Source: CAYVQB01 sp964453985 (GTDB lineage Bacteria; Babelota; Babeliae; Babelales; UASB340). Taken from it: a DNA stretch of 11,799 nt. The position numbers and the translations under genes were made by a program. The stretch's first letter is position 1. Each line of letters starts with the position of its first letter. This document shows, in pieces, positions 1 through 6,100 of the stretch. The notes beneath the pieces are model-generated. The model saw only the letters and a list, made by a program, of their open reading frames with translations. It made no database searches and was not told the DNA's origin. The stretch spans positions 1 to 11,799 of the forward strand of contig CAYVQB010000033.1 in the NCBI GenBank assembly GCA_964453985.1, read 5' to 3'.

Positions 1-180
1 TTCTTGTTTGATATAATCTTTTATAGACTCTTTAGTTTGTTTTACAGAATCTTTTACCGCTGTTTCTATTTTTTTCTTTATTCTATTTAAACTCAGATTG
101 ATGCCTTTAGGTAAAAGATAATTTGAATTTATAACCTGTAAAATAAGTATGCATAGAAATAGCTTATTTAAGCTTCTCAC
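1..180 (-). CDS. Exported protein of unknown function, N-terminal part (runs off the window)
   Basis: An open frame starts at a GTG (178-180) and stays open for 60 codons to the window edge. The start is supported by a GGGAG Shine-Dalgarno-like run about five bases upstream. The first 20 residues (MRSLNKLFLCILILQVINSN) look like a signal peptide: basic end, then a hydrophobic core. The following visible part is lysine-rich and alternates charged and hydrophobic residues (for example KKKIETAVKDSVKQTKESIK), as expected for an amphipathic helix or coiled coil. It lies 44 bases downstream of ftsY on the same strand and may be the last gene of that operon. No family is recognised; the C-terminal part is not visible. 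Confidence 0.6.
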   Translation of the reverse strand, partial: MRSLNKLFLCILILQVINSNYLLPKGINLSLNRIKKKIETAVKDSVKQTKESIKDYIKQE

Positions 181-224
181 AATCTCCCTTTCTCTTTTCT
201 TTTCGATTACTACATATAATTTAT

Positions 225-1118
225 TTATTCTTCAAATAACCCTGACACATACTCTTGTGGGTCAAAGTTTTTAATATCATCTAACTGCTCACCAAATGTA
301 ACATATAAAATTGGTAACCTCAATTTTTGTGTTATCAAAAAGACTATACCACCTTTTCCTGTTCCATCAAGTTTTGTCAAAATTAGTCCATCAAGCTTTG
401 TTGTATCATTAAAAACCTCGGCTTGTACAAAGGAGTTTTGGCCTAACATAGAGTCTATTGTGAGCCATGTGCTTATCTGTTCATCAGGCAAAACTTTGCC
501 AACAACTTTTCTTATTTTTTCAAGCTCTTTCATTAAGTTGGTTTTAGTTTGTAATCTTCCTGCTGTATCAATAATTATATGGTCATAATTTTCATCTTTA
601 AATTTTTTACATGCATCAAAGATAACAGATGCGGGATCTTGATTTTCTTTACCAATAAAAATATCGACATTAATTTTATCAGCCCAACTTTTTAATTGTT
701 CTACTGCTGCGGCTCTAAAAGTATCTCCTGCAACGAGTAAAACTCTTTTTCCTGAATTTTTTAGTTTATTTGCAAATTTTGCAACAAAGGTTGTTTTGCC
801 ACTACCGTTTATGCCAACTAATAGTAGAAGTTTTGGTGTTTCTTGTGCGCAGGTGTGTTCTTTTAAATGATCTAATAATAGTTTTTCAAGCTCTGCTTTT
901 GCTTGTTCGAGCGTTTCTATTTTTTGTTTTTTTATATCATTTTTAAGTTTGTCTATTATCTCGTTTGTAGTTTTTACACCTGTGTCTGCTGTTAAGAGCA
1001 GGACAGATAATTCTTCTAAGAATTGTTCGTCAAGCTTGTTTCTTGAGAATATGCTTGCTGCTTTATGAGTGAAATTATCGTATACTTTTTTGATTTTGTT
1101 TTTTATAAAACCGAACAT
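225..1118 (-). CDS. ftsY: Signal recognition particle receptor FtsY
   Basis: GTPase that docks the SRP-ribosome complex at the inner membrane for co-translational insertion of membrane proteins. The 297-residue protein has a helical N domain (about 1-90) and a G domain with all landmarks: GINGSGKTT P-loop at 102-110, DTFRAAA at 132-138, DTAGR at 184-188, TKLDGTGKGG at 248-257, and the FtsY-type end DIKNFDPQEYVSGLF. There is no acidic A domain. The start MFGFIKNKIKKVYDNF is basic and amphipathic and could be the membrane-targeting helix. The loop usually written IGVGE reads VTFGE here, a mild departure. Length is near that of short Gram-positive and Thermotoga FtsY. It is 48 bases downstream of the HAS-barrel-like gene and probably co-transcribed with rnhB. 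Family assignment is secure. Confidence 0.97.
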   Translation of the reverse strand: MFGFIKNKIKKVYDNFTHKAASIFSRNKLDEQFLEELSVLLLTADTGVKTTNEIIDKLKNDIKKQKIETLEQAKAELEKLLLDHLKEHTCAQETPKLLLLVGINGSGKTTFVAKFANKLKNSGKRVLLVAGDTFRAAAVEQLKSWADKINVDIFIGKENQDPASVIFDACKKFKDENYDHIIIDTAGRLQTKTNLMKELEKIRKVVGKVLPDEQISTWLTIDSMLGQNSFVQAEVFNDTTKLDGLILTKLDGTGKGGIVFLITQKLRLPILYVTFGEQLDDIKNFDPQEYVSGLFEE

Positions 1119-1166
1119 TTTAGACCTGCTTGTTTAAAAGTTATTATTATGCTCTTTAAAAAGATA

Positions 1167-1769
1167 TTATACCCTTTTTAAAAATAATTTTAATCTTCTG
1201 TAATCGTTTCCAGTTAAAAGAGAAAAAGTTTTGCAAATATTATCCAATTTCTCTATGTTTAGCATATTTTTATTTTTAAGTTGTTGTAAAATGGCTAGCA
1301 ATAATTCGTCTAAGTTAGTTATATCGCTAGAAAAAGAAAATAATAAGTTCATAAAGTCGGCGTTTTTAAAGAAAGCGTTTTCAGTTTCCTTTAGAGCGTT
1401 ACGTACGAATGCGTGTATCTGGCATGGTTGAGAGGGCAATAGATGAGATATTTTCTTTTCTTTTAAATATCCAACAATTTGTACTTTGAAAGTAGTTTTT
1501 AAGAATTCAAATATTTGTGGCTGTTCAGTCATTAGTTCTTCTTCTGTTTTTTGATATGCAAACGGATACCGCATCGGATCCATAGAACCTGTCTGAATCT
1601 GTGTGACTATCCCTAGAGTCATATGTCTTTTAGTCTCTACTTGAACTAGAGATCCAAAGTTGGGAAAAAAGTTCCACTGCCAACTTTGAGCAGTAAAATT
1701 TGAGATGCTACTTTCTATTATTTCAGCAAAATAGTTTTCAGAAGAGTTGTTGCTGTTTGGGGACGTCAT
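1167..1769 (-). CDS. HAS-barrel-like protein of unknown function
   Basis: A 200-residue protein. Residues 38-45 (FGSLVQVE) and 53-94 (GIVTQIQTG, then DP, then TEEEL, EQPQIFEFLKTTF and VGYL) resemble the small beta-barrel at the N terminus of HerA-type ATPases and related stand-alone proteins of cyanobacteria. No Walker motifs follow; the C-terminal half (about 115-200) is helical with no recognised motif. The start is supported by AGGA about six bases before the ATG, inside the 3' end of rnhB, giving a 32-base overlap and suggesting translational coupling. The context (rnhB upstream, ftsY downstream) gives no clear function. The barrel resemblance is from memory of the family pattern, not from a search; the gene itself is well supported. 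Confidence 0.8.
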   Translation of the reverse strand: MTSPNSNNSSENYFAEIIESSISNFTAQSWQWNFFPNFGSLVQVETKRHMTLGIVTQIQTGSMDPMRYPFAYQKTEEELMTEQPQIFEFLKTTFKVQIVGYLKEKKISHLLPSQPCQIHAFVRNALKETENAFFKNADFMNLLFSFSSDITNLDELLLAILQQLKNKNMLNIEKLDNICKTFSLLTGNDYRRLKLFLKRV

Positions 1770-2406
1770 TTTTTTCCTGTGATATTTTGGTTATAAATGT
1801 TTTTCTATGAATTATTGTGGCACCGTGCTCGATTATGCTTTTACAGTGTTTTGGTGCTGCGTAACCCTTATGTTGATCTAATGTATAATTAGGAAATAGG
1901 GGGCTTATTCTTTTCATGATATTATCTCTTGTAACTTTAGCAACAATAGATGCAGCGGCAATGGAAGTCGAAAAGCTTTCACCATAATTAAAATAGTGTA
2001 ATTCCAAATTTTTATGCATATATATATTGTTAATTTTTAATGGCATAGCATCAACAAGTATATATTTTAGTTTTTCAAAGTTAATTTGTTTTTTTTCATA
2101 GAGATTAACAAAAACTTTGTGCATGGTTTTTAGTGTGGCCTGATAAATGTTTATATTATCTATTGTTTGGTGACAAGTTATGGCTGTTGTATAGAAAGCG
2201 TTCTTTACGATCCAGTCATAAGCAAGCTCCCGTTCTTTTTCTGTTAATATCTTAGAATCTTTTAAATATTTATATTTAGCACCTATTGGAAGGATAACTG
2301 CACCTGTGACCAGAGGTCCCGCAAGGCAGCCTCTGCCTACTTCGTCTATCCCGCAACAATATAAATTTTTTTGCCAAGCTGATTTCTCAAACATTTGTTT
2401 TTGCAT
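1738..2406 (-). CDS. rnhB: Ribonuclease HII with a C-terminal clamp-binding-like motif
   Basis: Removes RNA from RNA/DNA hybrids and starts ribonucleotide excision repair. The 222-residue protein has the type 2 RNase H signature: GIDEVGRGCLAGP at 19-31 (catalytic D21, E22 and the GRG motif), DSKILTEKERE at 50-60, VDAMPL at 118-123 (D119), SIAAASIVAKVTRD at 148-161 (D161), and the HKGYAAPKH region. Length is normal. The last five residues, QQQLF, match the Q-x-x-L-F pattern used by bacterial proteins to bind the sliding clamp; this tail lies in the overlap with the next gene. The ATG at 2404-2406 has only a weak ribosome-binding site; a second in-frame ATG lies four codons downstream. It is the first gene of the leftward operon. 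Confidence 0.96.
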   Translation of the reverse strand: MQKQMFEKSAWQKNLYCCGIDEVGRGCLAGPLVTGAVILPIGAKYKYLKDSKILTEKERELAYDWIVKNAFYTTAITCHQTIDNINIYQATLKTMHKVFVNLYEKKQINFEKLKYILVDAMPLKINNIYMHKNLELHYFNYGESFSTSIAAASIVAKVTRDNIMKRISPLFPNYTLDQHKGYAAPKHCKSIIEHGATIIHRKTFITKISQEKNDVPKQQQLF

Positions 2407-2467
2407 AATACTCTATATTTTTTTTAATTAAATTTTATTTAAGTTTTTGTTGGTTACTAAAGAATAA

Positions 2468-2495
2468 AGTATAAAACTTATTTGTATTTTTCCAA
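2468..2495 (-). promoter_or_regulatory. Candidate promoter for the rnhB operon
   Basis: On the minus strand TTGGAA (2490-2495) is followed after 16 bases by TATACT (2468-2473). This would give a leader of roughly 55 bases before rnhB. It is back to back with the xre1 promoter, about ten bases away, so a repressor bound there could affect both. Confidence 0.45.
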
Positions 2496-2504
2496 GTTTT
2501 CTAT

Positions 2505-2535
2505 TTGACATATTTTGTATTCTTGGCATTATAAT
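2505..2535 (+). promoter_or_regulatory. Candidate sigma-70 promoter of the first XRE regulator
   Basis: Perfect hexamers TTGACA (2505-2510) and TATAAT (2530-2535), with a rather long 19-base spacer. Transcription would start near 2542. The -10 box is embedded in a perfect palindrome (2522-2541), so a bound repressor would block the polymerase. Confidence 0.65.
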
Positions 2536-2541
2536 GCCAAG
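2522..2541. promoter_or_regulatory. Perfect 20-bp palindrome, probable operator
   Basis: CTTGGCATTATAATGCCAAG reads the same on both strands, has no loop, and covers the -10 box of the xre1 promoter. A two-fold site of this size fits a dimeric helix-turn-helix repressor. The likely binder is the XRE protein encoded just downstream, or its paralog; that is inference. Confidence 0.6.
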
Positions 2542-2590
2542 TTATAGGATGTTACAAGTTGAAAATTTTATAATAAAGGAGGAGCTTGGT

Positions 2591-3265
2591 ATGTCATCTT
2601 CTACAGAGCTCAGGGTAAAAGAATTATTAAGAGAACGGGGTTGGACTACAAAAGTTTTGGCAGAAAAAACTGGTATGTCCGAAAGTTATTTGACTCATAT
2701 TAAAAATGGTACAAGGCGTTGGAATGAGGATGCATTAAAGAAGTTATCAAGTGCATTTGATTTACATCCTGTTGATCTTTTTACACAAAAAAGAAGCAGA
2801 ACCGATGATGTTGAAGAGGTTGTAAATATGCCTGAGATTTCAGGTGTTGACTTGAAATTGAAAATTGTTCCTGTTATGGGAGAGATTCCTACAAACCCAT
2901 CTCCTTACAATAATCAATTGATGCAGACGACTTCTGGTTACAAAGAGCATTTTGTTCCAGTTTTCAATAGTACAGATGAATCGATGTTCTGTTTTTGTGT
3001 AGAAAATAACCTTATGTCGCCTAAATTCATAAAGGGTGATTATTTAATTATTTCCCCTGAAATATGGACACGTTCTGGTGATATAGCAGCTGTTGAGTAC
3101 GGCAATGATGCTTTAGTTAAAGCTATAATGCAGGTTACTTATACTGATGATTTCATTGTTCTTGAGTATGTGAACCATAAACATCCCCCTGTTGCCTTAA
3201 TTCGTGGAAAGGACAATTTTAGGGTTATTGGGAAGGTTATTCATAGATACCAAAAATTAAGCTAA
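2591..3265 (+). CDS. XRE-family regulator with LexA/CI-like (S24) C-terminal fold, copy 1
   Basis: A 224-residue DNA-binding regulator. The start at 2591 is chosen because AAAGGAGGAG (2575-2584) lies six bases upstream. The longer frame would begin at 2534, inside the promoter -10 box, before transcription starts. Residues about 6-64 form the helix-turn-helix, with recognition segment MSESYLTHIKNGTRRW. The C-terminal half follows the S24 pattern (VPVMGEIP, then MSPKFIKGDYLIISP, GDIAAVEY and FRVIGKVI). The usual catalytic Ser before Met is Leu (ENNLMSP), and the usual Lys seems to be Met (KAIMQV), so self-cleavage looks lost. The next gene is a paralog, with 51 of 58 residues identical in the DNA-binding region. 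A terminator follows the gene. It probably represses itself through the upstream palindrome. Confidence 0.9.
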   Translation: MSSSTELRVKELLRERGWTTKVLAEKTGMSESYLTHIKNGTRRWNEDALKKLSSAFDLHPVDLFTQKRSRTDDVEEVVNMPEISGVDLKLKIVPVMGEIPTNPSPYNNQLMQTTSGYKEHFVPVFNSTDESMFCFCVENNLMSPKFIKGDYLIISPEIWTRSGDIAAVEYGNDALVKAIMQVTYTDDFIVLEYVNHKHPPVALIRGKDNFRVIGKVIHRYQKLS

Positions 3266-3286
3266 ATTAATACTTAAATTCAACTG

Positions 3287-3321
3287 AAACCGGGCTTTTT
3301 CTTGTGGAAAAGCCCGGTTTT
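3287..3321 (+). terminator. Rho-independent terminator after the first XRE gene
   Basis: A 13-bp stem (3287-3299 with 3308-3320) around a GC core CCGGGC/GCCCGG, an 8-base loop, and a short T run. It separates the first regulator from the promoter of the second. Confidence 0.85.
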
Positions 3322-3343
3322 GCTATTTATAGTGCTTTTTAGG

Positions 3344-3349
3344 TGCCAA
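3344..3349. promoter_or_regulatory. Possible half operator (TGCCAA) at the second XRE promoter
   Basis: TGCCAA is one arm of the 20-bp palindrome found upstream of copy 1. Here it touches the -35 box of copy 2, and a weak second arm (TGGCT) follows at about 3356. Six bases alone are weak evidence; the position next to a paralog's promoter is the only support. Confidence 0.25.
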
Positions 3350-3350
3350 T

Positions 3351-3378
3351 TTGACTGGCTGAAAAGATATTCTATAAT
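3351..3378 (+). promoter_or_regulatory. Candidate promoter of the second XRE regulator
   Basis: TTGACT (3351-3356), a 16-base spacer, and TATAAT (3373-3378). Transcription would start near 3385, giving a leader of about 90 bases. A further TATAAT (3451-3456) lies just before the ribosome-binding site but has no good -35 box. Confidence 0.55.
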
Positions 3379-3380
3379 AG

Positions 3381-3422
3381 ATATACGTATATTAAGCCTA
3401 TTAGAAAGTCTTAATTGCGTAT
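3381..3422. repeat. Palindrome and imperfect inverted repeat in the leader of the second XRE gene
   Basis: ATATACGTATAT (3381-3392) is a perfect 12-bp palindrome just after the -10 box. A wider inverted repeat pairs ATACG..ATTAAG (3383-3396) with CTTAAT..CGTAT (3410-3422) around a 13-base loop. It could be a protein-binding site or an mRNA leader hairpin; the sequence does not decide. Confidence 0.4.
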
Positions 3423-3475
3423 AGTAAGTTTTAATCGTTTAATCCTATAGTATAATTTGTAAGGAGGTTATATCA

Positions 3476-4168
3476 ATGGTATCAACAAGATTAAGAGTTA
3501 AAGAATTACTCAGAGAAAGACGTTGGACAACCAAAGTTTTGGCTGAAAAGACGGGTATGTCTGAAAGTTATTTGACCCATATAAAAAATGGTACAAGACG
3601 ATGGAACGAAGATGCTTTAACTAAGTTAGCTCGAGCATTTGAAATCCATCCTACAGATCTTTTTTATTATCAAAAAGAATCAGCTGATATAGATTCTAAG
3701 GTTACATTGCCTGATATATCACAAATAGCTGAATTGTCAGAAAAGATAGATTTAAACGTTCAAGTTGTTCCTGTTCTTGATCAAATTCCTGCAAATCCAA
3801 CTGCGACGAATAATAGAATTTTACAGGTTGCTGCAGGATTTAAGGACAAGTATGTTCCTGTTGTTGGCAGTGATGATGAAGCAATGTTTTGTCTTCACGT
3901 AGATGACAGCTTGATGTCTCCTAGATTTGTAAAAGGTGACTATTTGATAATTTCTCCATCAGTTTGGACTCGTTCAGGCGATGTTGTTGCTGTTGAGTAT
4001 GATCAAGATGATGAGAAAAAAAGAGCTATAATGCAAATTAACTATATGGATGAATTTGTAGTTTTAGAGTCTGTTAACCATAAACAAGCTCCAATTGCAC
4101 TAGTTAGAGGAAAAGATAGCTTTAGAATTATTGGTAAAGTTGTAAGTAGATACCAGAAAATGGGCTAG
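3476..4168 (+). CDS. XRE-family regulator with LexA/CI-like (S24) C-terminal fold, copy 2
   Basis: A 230-residue paralog of the preceding regulator. AAGGAGG (3461-3467), eight bases before the ATG, fixes the start. The helix-turn-helix spans about residues 5-63, and its recognition segment is identical to that of copy 1, so both probably read the same or very similar sites. The S24-like half includes VPVLDQIP (98-105), DDSLMSPRFVKGDYLIISP (143-161), GDVVAVEY and FRIIGKVV. Met147 of the Ser-Met pair is preceded by Leu146, with a Ser at 145 instead, and the position expected for Lys appears to be Met186. Peptidase activity is therefore doubtful, and the domain may serve dimerisation or ligand sensing. 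Mixed dimers with copy 1 are possible. The rpsF promoter lies directly after its TAG stop. Confidence 0.9.
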   Translation: MVSTRLRVKELLRERRWTTKVLAEKTGMSESYLTHIKNGTRRWNEDALTKLARAFEIHPTDLFYYQKESADIDSKVTLPDISQIAELSEKIDLNVQVVPVLDQIPANPTATNNRILQVAAGFKDKYVPVVGSDDEAMFCLHVDDSLMSPRFVKGDYLIISPSVWTRSGDVVAVEYDQDDEKKRAIMQINYMDEFVVLESVNHKQAPIALVRGKDSFRIIGKVVSRYQKMG

Positions 4169-4197
4169 TTTACGTAATTTTATTAATATGCTAAAAT
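4169..4197 (+). promoter_or_regulatory. Candidate promoter for rpsF-rpsR
   Basis: TTTACG (4169-4174), a 17-base spacer, and TAAAAT (4192-4197), beginning one base after the xre2 stop codon. It would produce a leader of about 110 bases that contains the hairpin at 4218-4261. Confidence 0.5.
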
Positions 4198-4217
4198 AAG
4201 TTTTTATGAAATTTGGT

Positions 4218-4261
4218 TAAGGGTCCCATTAATAGGTTTTTTGCCTATTATCTCCCCCTTA
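4218..4261 (+). promoter_or_regulatory. Structured leader of rpsF, possible S6:S18 autoregulatory element
   Basis: An outer stem TAAGGG (4218-4223) with CCCTTA (4256-4261) encloses an internal loop and an inner hairpin TAATAGG (4230-4236) with CCTATTA (4244-4250). No T run follows, so it is not a normal terminator. In many bacteria the S6:S18 pair binds a hairpin in its own rpsF leader. The usual CCG bulge is not evident here, so that role is a suggestion from position and shape. Confidence 0.4.
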
Positions 4262-4316
4262 TTTGTATAGCAAGTACGTTTAACTAATTAATTAATATTT
4301 TGGGAGAACCTTTATT

Positions 4317-4814
4317 ATGCTTAGATATGAAACATTGATCTTAGCACATCCTCAATTGACAGCCGATGAACTTTCTTTGATTGAAACTCATTTTGATAAG
4401 CTGTTATCTGATGTATCCGGCAAAGTCACCGCTTTTGATAGATGGGGTAAATATAGATTGACCTATCCAGTCAAAAAGAATGATTACGGTATCTATGTCT
4501 TAATTCGTTACGATGTTCCTGTGGAAGCAGTAACCAAAATCAATAAAGAAGTAGACACTTTCTTTAAGATTAAGGTTCACGAAATTGTAATGCGTTATGT
4601 TATTAAAAAGCTTGATCCGTCTGCACCTACCAATTATGCTCGTCCAGAGCCTGTTGATGGTGGAAGATCTGGTGGTCTTGATTCTTTTATTAAAGAGAAC
4701 AAGATGGAAAGCTTTTTAGGCGATGCTAAAGAAGGGCAAAAGACTGAAGAAGTCGAAAAAGCTCCTGAAGCAGAACCTGTAACAAAATCTGAAGATACCC
4801 AAGCATCAGCTTAA
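4317..4814 (+). CDS. rpsF: 30S ribosomal protein S6
   Basis: Small-subunit protein that pairs with S18 on the platform of the 30S subunit. Residues 1-100 are a complete S6 domain: MLRYETLILAHPQL, then VTAFDRWGKYRLTYPVKKNDYG, then the strand ending VMRYVIKKLDP. A GGGAG motif lies ten bases upstream of the ATG. The protein has 165 residues, about 60 more than the core domain. The extra C-terminal tail (about 102-165) is low in hydrophobic residues and ends in an acidic stretch, EEVEKAPEAEPVTKSEDTQ, probably disordered. rpsR follows after 20 bases; no ssb gene lies between them, unlike in many bacteria. Confidence 0.96.
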   Translation: MLRYETLILAHPQLTADELSLIETHFDKLLSDVSGKVTAFDRWGKYRLTYPVKKNDYGIYVLIRYDVPVEAVTKINKEVDTFFKIKVHEIVMRYVIKKLDPSAPTNYARPEPVDGGRSGGLDSFIKENKMESFLGDAKEGQKTEEVEKAPEAEPVTKSEDTQASA

Positions 4815-4834
4815 TAATTTGAGGATAATTTATT

Positions 4835-5119
4835 ATGTCTAAATTTAAATTAAAAGTTAGCTCACGTCTTTTGAAGAAAAAAGTTCGTAAGCAGTCTTAT
4901 TTAACAGAAAAACATTGCCGCTTTTGTAATGACAAAGAATTAGCTAAAGAAATGGATTATAAAAATATTAATCTATTAAGAAGCTTTTTAACAGAGCGTG
5001 GTAAAATTTTACCTTCAAGAGTTTCTGGAAATTGTTTCTTTCATCAAAGATATCTTTCAGCTCAAATTAAAATTGCAAGATCTATGGCCTTATTGCCATA
5101 CTCTACCATGCAAAGATAA
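4835..5119 (+). CDS. rpsR: 30S ribosomal protein S18, cysteine-containing form
   Basis: Partner of S6 on the 30S platform. The 94 residues include the S18 hallmark ILPSRVSGNCFFHQRYL, then ALLPY, near the C terminus. C28 and C31 (HCRFC) with C67 and H70 (NCFFH) form a likely zinc site, as in the C+ forms of S18. GAGGA lies nine bases before the ATG. The cluster ends here with a strong terminator, so rplI (L9), a common next gene, is not in this operon. Confidence 0.96.
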   Translation: MSKFKLKVSSRLLKKKVRKQSYLTEKHCRFCNDKELAKEMDYKNINLLRSFLTERGKILPSRVSGNCFFHQRYLSAQIKIARSMALLPYSTMQR

Positions 5120-5142
5120 TTATCTAAAAAGATAAAAATTTT

Positions 5143-5176
5143 AAAGCCCGGAGTTTTTTACTCCGGGCTTTTTTTT
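5143..5176. terminator. Bidirectional terminator between rpsR and the convergent secreted-protein gene
   Basis: Stem AAAGCCCGGAG (5143-5153) with CTCCGGGCTTT (5161-5171), a loop TTTTTTA, and eight T residues at 5169-5176 on the plus strand. On the minus strand the run of A before the stem gives a shorter U tail, so it can serve both directions. It overlaps the stop codon of the minus-strand gene by two bases. Confidence 0.9.
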
Positions 5177-5930
5177 AATGAAAGAGTGCTAAGTTTTCGA
5201 CAACCTCTTCTAATATTGGTTTGACAACAAAAATTTCAAGTTCAGAATTTAAGTTGCTATACAGTTGGACAATTTTGACGATTAAATGATCTTTGTTAGC
5301 AATATTGTTCTTTAAATTCAAGAGGTCTTGCTGGATTTTTGTTATTTCTATTTCATCAATATCAACATTATTTTGTTTATTTATCATTTTATTAGCGAAT
5401 TTAGCGACTTTAAACAGTTCTATGATTTTATCTAATGACGGTCGGAATTCGGTGGATCCAGGCTCGTGGTAAGTGCGTATATTTTCTTTGTAATGGTTGA
5501 GCTTTGTACCTAAGCTGTCTAGTACTGGCATTATCATATGAAAAACTCTATTGGAAACTTGTTCGATTGAAGCTCCGAGTCGGGAAGAAGGTGTGTTATA
5601 TTGAAATAGTGAACACAAGCTATCTTTTAATTGGGCAAGATATTTAAGAGCGTTGTCTACGTTTTCTATTTTACATTGTTTTTTACCTTCTTCTTCTGTG
5701 AGGAGGGCGTCATGGAAATACCGAAAGGTCCTTTTTCTCTCTATATTCTTCAGAAAATCTTGAATGTGATGACCCAGTAAATAAAGACTGTCTTCATATA
5801 CATATCGATGAATAGTTGAACTTTTTAGTATAATACTTACCGCATCAAAGAGTCCTTGGAGGTTTGTTGCAGATAGCCCGCTCGAACAAATGCCCGAAAT
5901 TAGTATTAGTGATAAAATTATTTTTTTCAT
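5175..5930 (-). CDS. Secreted helical protein of unknown function
   Basis: A 251-residue protein with a clear signal peptide: MKKIILSLILISGIC at the start and a probable cleavage site after LSA (residue 21). The Cys at 15 lacks a proper lipobox, so a lipoprotein is unlikely. The mature part is predicted by eye to be almost all helix, with heptad-like spacing in the last 70 residues (IQQDLLNLKNNIANK and following). AAAGG lies about five bases before the ATG. It follows an nhaC remnant by 15 bases, the same spacing at which the ankyrin gene follows the intact nhaC. No family is recognised. It is the last gene of the leftward cluster. Confidence 0.8.
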   Translation of the reverse strand: MKKIILSLILISGICSSGLSATNLQGLFDAVSIILKSSTIHRYVYEDSLYLLGHHIQDFLKNIERKRTFRYFHDALLTEEEGKKQCKIENVDNALKYLAQLKDSLCSLFQYNTPSSRLGASIEQVSNRVFHMIMPVLDSLGTKLNHYKENIRTYHEPGSTEFRPSLDKIIELFKVAKFANKMINKQNNVDIDEIEITKIQQDLLNLKNNIANKDHLIVKIVQLYSNLNSELEIFVVKPILEEVVENLALFH

Positions 5931-5945
5931 AATAACCTTTCGTGA

Positions 5946-6068
5946 TTAGTTTTTGTTTCTGACTTTTAAATAAATAAAGTTTCCAGGAATACTATAAGTA
6001 TGTTGCGTGCGTACATGATCCATGTGATAACAATTGTCCGTCGGTGTTTGTCGTTGTCTTAGGGACAT
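5946..6068 (-). pseudogene. Remnant of a second nhaC copy (3' end with internal deletion)
   Basis: Read leftward, this 40-codon frame contains CYHMDHVRTQHTYSIP joined directly to GNFIYLKVRNKN and a TAA stop. These are two pieces of the C terminus of the intact antiporter at 6532-8160. The 35 residues between them in the intact gene are absent, a 105-base in-frame deletion, with a shared CA at the junction. All 28 matching residues are identical, while nine codons differ, all synonymously. The first 12 residues (MSLRQRQTPTDN) do not match the antiporter, and no ribosome-binding site is visible, so it is most likely a dead gene end. Confidence 0.8.
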
Positions 6069-6100
6069 GGGTAAAATTCGAAGATTAAATTATTGGTTAT

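Noticed and set aside
1231..1431. Plus-strand 66-codon frame opposite the HAS-barrel-like gene
   Set aside because: Antisense to a better supported gene; no family recognised and no ribosome-binding site seen.
2534..2590. Longer N terminus of the first XRE regulator (start MPSYRM at 2534)
   Set aside because: This ATG lies inside the TATAAT box and the palindrome; the strong ribosome-binding site and the paralog alignment point to 2591.
3430..3444. Short direct repeat TTTAATC-G-TTTAATC before the second XRE gene
   Set aside because: Seven-base AT-rich repeats are expected by chance at this composition; no supporting context.
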